Shown here in pieces: positions 56,791 through 64,000 of a DNA stretch of 64,000 nucleotides (the stretch's first letter is position 1; the number at the start of each line of letters is the position of its first letter). The notes under the pieces were generated by a model, which did not search any database, was not told the DNA's origin, and was given only the letters and a program-made list of their open reading frames with translations. Origin of the DNA: Paenibacillus melissococcoides (lineage in GTDB: Bacteria > Bacillota > Bacilli > Paenibacillales > Paenibacillaceae); assembly GCA_944800085.1 (NCBI GenBank), contig CALYLO010000001.1, positions 1,079,001-1,143,000 on the forward strand. Direction: 5' to 3'. The position numbers and the translations under genes are program-made.

Positions 56791-58302
56791 CACTAGCGTT
56801 GCATCGAGCGGTTAGTTCATAATCTAATTTCAATTAACATCAATATATGATATATATTTACATTTGCGATGTCCGCGCTAAGTCTAAAAAAGTCGAGCTG
56901 GAAACAGACCCTACGCGTTATCCATTATATGTAAAAATCGTTTTCGTTTGTCATTACGTCACAATCAGTCTCGGTTTCATCGACTTTGTTGCCTTTTTCG
57001 GACGTCTCCCATTTCGCTTTGGTCGACCTCTAGATGTTCGAGTCGGCTTGCGGTTGAGTGCAGCGATCAAATTTTCCCATGGTTTTTCCGCATAGATGCG
57101 AATCAACTGGAGGAGGTCCCATGTCGACTTTTTACAGTCCAGTGTTAATTTAATCAGCAAACAGAGAGCATACGCGATTAAAGCAATATACATTTGGTTC
57201 CAAATCGCTTCGGCCGTATAACCGTGGGGTTTTACCAATCGAATATGCTGCTTGACCCATTTAAAAAACAACTCAATATGCCAGCGATTTCGATAAATCT
57301 CGGCAATTTGATGTGCGGATAAGTCAAATCGATTCGTTACAATTCGATAGGTACGCCCTTGGTCATCCTTAAACTCAATCAAACGCAGAACCGCTGGCAG
57401 CTCCGGCATCGTCACATCAGCATCAAGGATAAACCCATTCTGCCTTTTGGGGAGGTCTCTTTTTCTGATGATCGTTAACCGGCTCTTTTGCTTGACGCGG
57501 CAAACAAATTTAATCTTATCCTCTACCCATTTCTGAAAATGGTCGTATACCTGGTATCCTCGGTCCATCACGTAGGTCGCATCTTTATCCACTGTAAATT
57601 CCAACACGACTTCATGATCGGCTACATCTTTGGTTGAAGCGACGATCTTGTCTGGATACATCGTTTTGGAGTCCGCAACGACCAAGGAGGTGTGCATCTT
57701 CACGCCATGGCTACTTTTGGAACAATAGGACCATTTCGCGAGAATGGGAGGTAGTGTAATTCCCGATGAATCGATTAGCTTGAGTTTCCCAATACCAGGC
57801 GTAATGCCGCGTTTCCCTTTTGTAAGTTGCTTGATTCGATCAATGAGCGAGAAAAAGAGCGTCTGAAGATACTCCATAGGCAGCCGTTTCAGCTTCCGCG
57901 ATAGTTGAGAAGCGCTTATGCTCTTGAGACCCAGAAGATCTTGAAATTCAGGATTAGCCGCTACATGCTCTGACATGACTTTGTATGAGTCTCGTTGCTG
58001 AAGCTGTGCCTCTACAAATAAGAGTGTCGAAGAGCCGACAAACAGCTTTTGGGCCCGGTACTCCAATGACTCGTGTCGAGTAGAATGGACATGTAACCAT
58101 TTTAGGCATTGACAAATGACGTTATGATTCGGTACGTTATCCATAAGAAATCTCCTTTGTTGAGGCGTTTTATGGATAACGTTAGGGTAACTCAACAATA
58201 GGAGATTTCTTTATTTTTGTCCATGAATATAGTTCAATAAGTTACAAATATAGAGACTTATGGGATAGAAATTTTCGTAAAAAGATTGATGCAACGCTAG
58301 TG
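56791..58302 (-). mobile_element. IS4-family insertion sequence, copy 3 (1512 bp, inverted)
   Basis: Same inverted repeats (CACTAGCGTTGCATC). The 9-bp target duplication CATTTTTGC is at 56782-56790 and 58303-58311. Opposite orientation to copies 1 and 2. Hairpin arms at 58191-58210 and 58146-58164. Confidence 0.95.
56954..58144 (-). CDS. IS4-family DDE transposase, copy 3
   Basis: 396 residues, intact, one residue different from copy 2. The same DDE blocks (LIDSSGITL, VMDRGYQVY, YRNRWHIELFFKWVKQ) are present. It is transcribed leftward toward fapA. Confidence 0.95.
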   Translation of the reverse strand: MDNVPNHNVICQCLKWLHVHSTRHESLEYRAQKLFVGSSTLLFVEAQLQQRDSYKVMSEHVAANPEFQDLLGLKSISASQLSRKLKRLPMEYLQTLFFSLIDRIKQLTKGKRGITPGIGKLKLIDSSGITLPPILAKWSYCSKSSHGVKMHTSLVVADSKTMYPDKIVASTKDVADHEVVLEFTVDKDATYVMDRGYQVYDHFQKWVEDKIKFVCRVKQKSRLTIIRKRDLPKRQNGFILDADVTMPELPAVLRLIEFKDDQGRTYRIVTNRFDLSAHQIAEIYRNRWHIELFFKWVKQHIRLVKPHGYTAEAIWNQMYIALIAYALCLLIKLTLDCKKSTWDLLQLIRIYAEKPWENLIAALNRKPTRTSRGRPKRNGRRPKKATKSMKPRLIVT

Positions 58303-58377
58303 CATTTTTGCAGGAATCCCGGCGCACTGTCAATGCGTTCCCCAATAAACTGCAGTTTTGCAGGATTTTTGAGCGAC

Positions 58378-58515
58378 CCAGAGCGGCGCACGGCAGCGTA
58401 TAGCCTCATATGGAGGCGAATGGCAGCCGTACGGCAACATATAGCGGCGTACAACAAACGCAAGGCAGCCTACGGCAGGGTATTGCTGCGTACGGCAGCG
58501 TATAGCGGCGTAAAC
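58378..58515 (+). repeat. Degenerate ~20-bp repeats rich in TACGGCAGCGTATAGCGGC
   Basis: Variants such as CACGGCAGCGTATAGCC, TACGGCAACATATAGCGGC and TACGGCAGCGTATAGCGGC recur irregularly over about 140 bases, with no coding sense. Non-coding gap after IS4 copy 3. Confidence 0.6.
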
Positions 58516-58615
58516 CAGAGAGCGCCCAAAGTCGGGGGCTTCACAACCTCACTGTAAGTGCAAGTTCGTGTTGAGATGCGTTCCACGTCTATAGGGGGAA
58601 GGCTGGGGTGATGAG

Positions 58616-58945
58616 ATGAATGTAAAGCCGGTAGAACTGCAAATCGCACTGACCCGGACGCAAGAGGCATCGGCGGTTCATCAACAGCAGCAGCAGCGGC
58701 CTGCTACCGAACAACTGCTCTTGAACGAGCAAGCGGAGAAGATGACGAAAAAGCGGCGCGAGCGCAACGAGCAAGTAGAAACTGCGCAGGAAGCCCGGAT
58801 CCGGGATGAGGGCAAGCGCGACCAATCGCGCGCGGATGGCCCCGGCCCCGAGCCGGACCCGGCAGAGGAGGAGGCGGCAGCTCCTCCTGCGGCTGTTCCC
58901 GCAGAGCACCCTTACAAAGGAAAGCATATTGATTTCACGTGCTGA
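58616..58945 (+). CDS. Small hydrophilic protein, unknown function
   Basis: 109 residues; GGGGTGATG before the ATG. A short conserved-looking N-terminus (NVKPVELQIALTRTQEAS), a Gln run, a charged helix, a Pro/Glu/Ala tail and the end HPYKGKHIDFTC. Similar HPYKG-x-x-ID endings occur in small proteins near sigD in other Firmicutes, from memory. No membrane segment. Confidence 0.65.
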   Translation: MNVKPVELQIALTRTQEASAVHQQQQQRPATEQLLLNEQAEKMTKKRRERNEQVETAQEARIRDEGKRDQSRADGPGPEPDPAEEEAAAPPAAVPAEHPYKGKHIDFTC

Positions 58946-59101
58946 ACCGGTAACGCTGACCGCCTTGTCGCACAAGGTGCCGCGTTGCCTTTTTTGCCGT
59001 GTTGGCGGCTATGGCGGGTGCGGGCGGAACAAGAGATGGACGCCCCGCATTCGCACGGGGCCGCGAACAGACTGAACGCAGCCGAAAAGGAGGTGCCCGC
59101 G

Positions 59102-59710
59102 ATGGGGCCTTGGATCTATGTAGCGCTGCTGGGGGCGGTCCTTGTCGTGCTTGGCCTGCTCAGGCCGAGAACAGGGAACGACAGCACCGAGCTTCGGCGC
59201 AATATGGAGGAGACGCTTGAGCATTATATGCGAGAGCTGGAAACCGATAATGAGAAATTAATCAGCATGATTGAGCGGATGAAAAAAGAGGGGCAGATGA
59301 CGGACGAGGCGCTGAGGAAGCGAATTGACCAGCTTGAGCAAAGATGGAGCCGAAGCGAGGAACGGCATGCGGCTCTGGAAGCGCGTGTGGCGGAGCAGCA
59401 GGCCGTCCGCTTGTGGAACGGACAGGATCCCGCGCCGCGGATGGAGGAAGCGGCGATGGCGGCAGCGCAGCATTCCATGCCGGCGGAAGCATCTATCCTT
59501 CCTCCGGAGGCGGAGCCCGTCCCGGATGCGGAAGCGCAAGCGGAATCCGGGACGCCGGAGCCTCCTTCGATCCGCAGCCGGTACCCGGAACTGTTCGCCC
59601 TGGCCGATGAGCGGGTGCCGGCGGGCCAGATTGCCGAGCGGCTGTCCATGCCGGTAGGCGAAGTTCAGCTTATTATCCAGCTTGGCATACAGGAGGGCGG
59701 CCGTGTTTAA
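59102..59710 (+). CDS. swrB: SwrB-like (YlxL-type) membrane protein
   Basis: 202 residues, with a strong AAAAGGAGGTG. One N-terminal membrane helix (WIYVALLGAVLVVLGLL), a coiled coil (LEHYMRELETDNEKLISMIE), a Pro-rich linker, and a C-terminal helix-turn-helix-like segment (ALADERVPAGQIAERLSM). B. subtilis SwrB has this layout and map position and promotes basal-body maturation. The match is by architecture, so the symbol is tentative. Confidence 0.65.
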   Translation: MGPWIYVALLGAVLVVLGLLRPRTGNDSTELRRNMEETLEHYMRELETDNEKLISMIERMKKEGQMTDEALRKRIDQLEQRWSRSEERHAALEARVAEQQAVRLWNGQDPAPRMEEAAMAAAQHSMPAEASILPPEAEPVPDAEAQAESGTPEPPSIRSRYPELFALADERVPAGQIAERLSMPVGEVQLIIQLGIQEGGRV

Positions 59711-60260
59711 AGATCGTCGGTTTCTTATCGGACTTGGCGCAGGGATAATTTGCGGCAGCGTGCTGCTTCAGCTGACGCTGATCGGCGAGCGTGCCGCCGA
59801 TCCGCTGTCGGAGCCGGAACTGCGCAGACAGGCGGAACGGGCCGGTTATGAACTGATTCCGCGCGGCGCGATGGCGGACGGAACGGCTGAAGGCGGCGGC
59901 GCGGAACTGCCGCCAACGCCTGCAAGCAGCGGAACGCAACGTCAGGAGGAAGGCGCGGGGAAGAAGGCGGCCGGCGGCGACTCGGCGGCGAAGCCGGATT
60001 CATCCGCAGCGAAGAAGCAGGCACCTCCCCCTGCGGAGGTGAAGCAGGAGGCGAAGGTTAAGGTGGCCTACGGCAGCGGTTCCCGGGATATCGCCAAGCA
60101 GCTGGCCGAAGCGGGAATTGTGGAGAGCGCGGAGGAGTTCGAACGCTATGTAGCCAAGCAGCAGAAGCAAGGGAAGCTGCGGACGGGCACGTTCCGGTTC
60201 CCGGTTCCCTCCACGATGGAGGAAGCGCTGCGCATCCTGACGAGCAAGCCGAACGGCTAG
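59703..60260 (+). CDS. MltG/YceG-like membrane protein (short)
   Basis: 185 residues from GTG overlapping the previous gene by 8 bases; GGAGGG upstream. One N-terminal membrane helix ([20 protein letters not shown]), an Ala/Lys/Pro linker, and a LysM-like C-terminal part ([20 protein letters not shown], then [18 protein letters not shown]) like the substrate-binding portion of MltG, without the catalytic domain. Role unknown. Confidence 0.6.
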   Translation: MFKDRRFLIGLGAGIICGSVLLQLTLIGERAADPLSEPELRRQAERAGYELIPRGAMADGTAEGGGAELPPTPASSGTQRQEEGAGKKAAGGDSAAKPDSSAAKKQAPPPAEVKQEAKVKVAYGSGSRDIAKQLAEAGIVESAEEFERYVAKQQKQGKLRTGTFRFPVPSTMEEALRILTSKPNG

Positions 60261-60274
60261 CCTGCCAAAAGTGG

Positions 60275-60303
60275 TTGCAACTCATGGGTCATTATGGTAT
60301 ATT
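60275..60303 (+). promoter_or_regulatory. SigA-type promoter of rpsB
   Basis: TTGCAA at 60275-60280 and TATATT at 60298-60303, 17 bases apart. A ~118-base leader to rpsB follows, long enough for autoregulation. Confidence 0.65.
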
Positions 60304-60427
60304 AGTTGACGGTGTTAAGAACACACGTCGATCAATTTCTGCAAGGGTGCTCTGTCTCATCGGCGGAGTCTTGGAGGAAGATGACATCGGCGGAGGACAA
60401 ATAACCATATTGGGAGGTGCAGTGAAG

Positions 60428-61126
60428 ATGGCAGTTATCTCCATGAAGCAGCTTTTGGAAGCTGGGGTACACTTCGGTCACCAGACTCGTCGTTGGAACC
60501 CGAAAATGGACAAATATATCTTCACCGAACGTAACGGCATTTACATTATTGACCTGCAAAAGACAGTGAAAAAAGTCGAGGAAGCTTACAACTTCGTAAA
60601 ATCCCTCGCTGCTGAGAACGGGACAATCCTGTTCGTCGGCACGAAGAAGCAAGCTCAAGATTCCGTCAAGGAAGAAGCAGAGCGCTGCGGAATGTTCTAC
60701 ATCAACCAACGCTGGTTGGGCGGCACGCTCACGAACTTCCAGACGATTCAGAAGCGCATCGATCGCCTGAAGCAGCTGGAAGCGATGGAGCAAGACGGCA
60801 CATTCGAAGTGCTTCCTAAGAAAGAAGTTATCTTGCTCCGCAAAGAGCAAGAGCGTCTGGAGAAATTCCTGGGCGGCATCAAAAACATGAAGGGCTTGCC
60901 AAGCGCTTTGTTCGTCATTGATCCTCGCAAAGAGCGCATCGCGGTGGCGGAAGCTCGCAAATTGGGCATCCCAATCGTAGGTATCGTTGACACGAACTGC
61001 GATCCGGACGAGATCGATTACGTTATCCCTGGTAACGATGATGCGATCCGCGCAGTCAAGCTGCTCACTTCGAAAATGGCGGACGCTATTGTCGAAGCGC
61101 ATCAAGGCGAAGAAACATCCGCGTAA
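60428..61126 (+). CDS. rpsB: 30S ribosomal protein S2
   Basis: 232 residues. [35 protein letters not shown] and [18 protein letters not shown] are diagnostic. ATG at 60428 chosen because GGGAGG precedes it and the upstream ORF extension is leader. A terminator/attenuator lies between it and tsf. Confidence 0.98.
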   Translation: MAVISMKQLLEAGVHFGHQTRRWNPKMDKYIFTERNGIYIIDLQKTVKKVEEAYNFVKSLAAENGTILFVGTKKQAQDSVKEEAERCGMFYINQRWLGGTLTNFQTIQKRIDRLKQLEAMEQDGTFEVLPKKEVILLRKEQERLEKFLGGIKNMKGLPSALFVIDPRKERIAVAEARKLGIPIVGIVDTNCDPDEIDYVIPGNDDAIRAVKLLTSKMADAIVEAHQGEETSA

Positions 61127-61156
61127 TACAGCGTCTTACATTTGGATGAACAAATA

Positions 61157-61198
61157 AGGGTGGTTGGCAGGTGATTCACCTCTCACCGCCCTTTTTTT
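61157..61198 (+). terminator. Terminator/attenuator between rpsB and tsf
   Basis: AGGGTGGT (61157-61164) pairs with ACCGCCCT (61185-61192, one G-U), with an inner AGGTGA/TCACCT hairpin, then seven T. Confidence 0.75.
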
Positions 61199-61269
61199 AA
61201 GCGGTACGATAAGCTTGAATCCGCCCGGCTTTACGCTGGGAGATATCTCATTGATGGAGGGAATTAGAC

Positions 61270-61923
61270 ATGGCAGTTAGTGCAGGTGCAGTTAAAGAAT
61301 TGCGTGAAAAAACAGGCGCAGGCATGCTTGATTGCAAAAAAGCATTGGAGGAAGCAAACGGCGACCTGGAAAAAGCGGCTGAATTGCTTCGCGAGAAAGG
61401 CTTGGCGGCAGCAGCGAAAAAAGCGGGCCGCGTAGCTACGGAAGGCGTCGTTGAATCCTACATCCACGCTGGCGGACGCATCGGCGTGTTGGTAGAGATC
61501 AACTGTGAGACGGACTTCGTCGCGAAGACGGATCAATTCAAGGAATTCGCGCGCGACATCGCGATGCAAATCGCGGCGGCTTCGCCGAAATTCGTTCGCC
61601 GCGAAGAAGTTCCTCAGGAAGAGATCGAGAAAGAAAAAGAAATTTTGAAGGCGCAAGCGCTGAACGAAGGCAAGCCTGAAAAAATCGTTGAAAAAATGGT
61701 TGAAGGCCGCATCAACAAATACTTCGAAGAGTTCTGCTTGATGGAACAATCCTTCATCAAGGATCCGGACAAGACAATCGAGACGCTGCTGAACGAAAAA
61801 ATCGCAGCGATCGGCGAGAACATTTCGATCCGCCGCTTTGTTCGTTATGAGCTGGGCGAAGGCTTGGAGAAAAAAGAAGATAACTTTGTTGAAGAAGTAA
61901 TGGCGCAAGCGAACTTGAAGTAA
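61270..61923 (+). CDS. tsf: Elongation factor Ts
   Basis: 217 residues, a short form. It recycles EF-Tu. [38 protein letters not shown] and the core domain are present, with only one long core repeat. B. subtilis EF-Ts is longer (near 290). GGAGGG precedes the ATG. Confidence 0.97.
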   Translation: MAVSAGAVKELREKTGAGMLDCKKALEEANGDLEKAAELLREKGLAAAAKKAGRVATEGVVESYIHAGGRIGVLVEINCETDFVAKTDQFKEFARDIAMQIAAASPKFVRREEVPQEEIEKEKEILKAQALNEGKPEKIVEKMVEGRINKYFEEFCLMEQSFIKDPDKTIETLLNEKIAAIGENISIRRFVRYELGEGLEKKEDNFVEEVMAQANLK

Positions 61924-61981
61924 TCCTGGCCACAGGGCGCTTCCGTTCATAAGCTGCTAGCAATCAACAGACGCGCTGGAA

Positions 61982-62012
61982 AAGATGGAACACATAGTGT
62001 TCCTTCTTTTTT
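61982..62012 (+). terminator. Terminator/attenuator before pyrH
   Basis: GGAACAC-ATA-GTGTTCC (61987-62003), extended by A-rich/T-rich flanks, then TTCTTTTTT. Confidence 0.65.
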
Positions 62013-62038
62013 AGCACGTTGTCAAAAGTGGAGGGTAA

Positions 62039-62769
<731 letters not shown>

Positions 62770-62770
<1 letters not shown>

Positions 62771-63324
62771 TGCCACAATCGGTAAAGAAACACGCAGAAG
62801 AACGTATGGAAAAGGCAATTGCGGCTTTGAAGCGCGATCTGGCTACGCTGCGCGCCGGACGCGCATCCGCAGCGCTGCTTGACCGCATTCAAGTCGAATA
62901 TTACGGCGCGATGACGCCAATCAATCAATTGGCGAACATCAGCACGCCGGATCCGCGCACGCTGGTGATCCAGCCTTGGGACAAGAGCTCGCTCGGAGAG
63001 ATCGAGCGCGCGATCATGAAGTCGGATCTCGGCTTGACGCCGGCCAATGACGGCTCTATCATCCGCATCTCCATTCCGGCATTGACGCAGGAGCGCCGTG
63101 CGGAGCTTGTGAAGCAGACGAAGAAATTCGGCGAAGACGCGAAGGTCGCGATCCGCAACATCCGCCGCGACGCGAACGATGACATCAAGAAGCTGGAAAA
63201 AACCGATATTTCGGAAGATGAATCCCGCCGTCATCAGGAAGATATCCAGAAGACGACGGACAAATATATCGCGGAAGTCGATAAAGTATTGGCAGCAAAA
63301 GAAAAAGACATTATGGAAGTCTAA
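62770..63324 (+). CDS. frr: Ribosome recycling factor
   Basis: 184 residues from [41 protein letters not shown] and [13 protein letters not shown] are diagnostic. It splits post-termination ribosomes with EF-G. Confidence 0.97.
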
Positions 63325-63350
63325 TGAAGGCGCACCGCAATGTGCGACAT

Positions 63351-63385
63351 CTTTATGCCCCTCCGCACGGTGGGGTTTATTGTCT
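63351..63385 (+). terminator. Possible hairpin terminator between frr and uppS
   Basis: CCCCTCCG-CACGGTGGGG with one mismatch, then TTTATTGTCTTTTT. Weak; may only attenuate. Confidence 0.35.
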
Positions 63386-63427
63386 TTTTCCGGTGCCGGT
63401 TCTTATCAACAGGTTGGAGGAGACCGA

Positions 63428-64000
63428 ATGATTAAGCGATTCCAAGCGTGGATGCAGCGCAGGAAGGATAGACTGGGGCCTGAGCTGCTGCCGGACAATA
63501 TCCCACAGCATGTGGCGATCATTATGGACGGCAACGGACGTTGGGCGAAGAACCGCGGATTGCCGCGTGTCGCAGGACACCATACGGGGATGAAAGCGGT
63601 GAAGCGCGCCACCATCGCTGCCAATGACATCGGAATCAAAATACTGACCCTGTACGCTTTTTCCACAGAGAACTGGGTGCGCCCGAAAGAAGAAGTGGAC
63701 TTTCTGATGAAGCTTCCCCAAGAGTTCCTCGCCATTGAGCTCGACGAACTGGTGGAGAAGAACGTGCAAGTGCGCATGATGGGCTATCGGGACCGCCTTC
63801 CCAATCATACGCTTGCGGCGATGGAAGAAGCCGTGGAGAGAACGAAGAATAACACGGGACTCATTCTCAATTTTGCGTTGAATTACGGCGGAAAGCGGGA
63901 ATTAATCGAAGGCTTCCGCGAGATTGCCCGGGACGTGGCTGCGGGCGCGGTACTGCCGGATGATATCGATGAGGAGCTGATCCATCATCATCTGTTGTCC
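63428..64000 (+). CDS. uppS: Undecaprenyl diphosphate synthase (partial, cut by window end)
   Basis: The first 191 codons of an expected ~250. It makes the C55 lipid carrier for wall synthesis. The signature HVAIIMDGNGRWAKNRG contains the catalytic Asp; YAFSTENWVRPKEEV and NFALNYGGKRELIEG follow. GGAGGAG precedes the ATG. The 3' end lies outside the window. Confidence 0.97.
   Translation, partial: MIKRFQAWMQRRKDRLGPELLPDNIPQHVAIIMDGNGRWAKNRGLPRVAGHHTGMKAVKRATIAANDIGIKILTLYAFSTENWVRPKEEVDFLMKLPQEFLAIELDELVEKNVQVRMMGYRDRLPNHTLAAMEEAVERTKNNTGLILNFALNYGGKRELIEGFREIARDVAAGAVLPDDIDEELIHHHLLS

Larger units (their letters stand above)
56663..58369 (-). repeat. Dispersed ~186-bp intergenic repeat, copy B (split by IS4 copy 3)
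   Basis: Without the IS this is 58369-58303 plus 56790-56663 read on the minus strand. It carries the same anchors, in the same order and length, as copy A at 15533-17240, including the palindrome ATTCCTGCAAAAATGCAGGAAT. The IS sits in the palindrome loop. Confidence 0.75.

Overview
The window looks like a chromosome segment of a Paenibacillus-type member of the Bacillales with a moderately high GC content. This rests on gene order. It follows the Bacillus subtilis block rplS - (lepB) - rbgA - rnhB - ylqG - ylqH - sucCD - dprA - topA - trmFO - hslVU - fla/che operon - sigD - swrB - rpsB - tsf - pyrH - frr - uppS, with Paenibacillus-like insertions (yraN, comM, fapA, an MltG-like gene). I do not claim a species.

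Layout. 1-6900: a broken SUKH-type (SMI1/KNR4) gene, then rplS, signal peptidase, rbgA, rnhB, and a FliK-like/FlhB-tail/YraN trio behind a good SigD-type promoter. 6900-11250: an AT-rich accessory island with a decayed ISNCY-type transposase, a short two-helix membrane protein, and a secreted Cys-rich bacteriocin-like precursor split by an IS5-like element. Removing the element and one copy of its 6-bp target duplication restores a 268-codon ORF exactly. 11287-15480: comM (minus strand), then sucC-sucD. 15500-25800: dprA, topA, trmFO, hslV and hslU between two copies of a 1.5-kb IS4-family element. 26140-56510: an essentially complete fla/che operon (flgB to sigD, then fapA) with all core export, basal-body, switch and CheY/B/A/W/C/D genes. 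56790-58300: a third IS4 copy, inverted. 58600-64000: a small unknown gene, a SwrB-like gene, an MltG-like gene, then the translation/UMP kinase/undecaprenyl block, cut by the window end inside uppS.

The three IS4 copies each carry an intact 9-bp target duplication and a hairpin that would hide the transposase ribosome-binding site in read-through RNA. Copies 1 and 3 sit inside two copies of the same ~186-bp dispersed intergenic repeat. Copies 2 and 3 are inverted and bracket the whole 31-kb fla/che operon. xerC and codY, which sit beside hslVU in B. subtilis, are missing here. Three Spo0A-box-like sites lie upstream of flgB. No rRNA, tRNA or CRISPR array was seen.

All functional calls come from reading motifs and gene order by eye; no database search was run.
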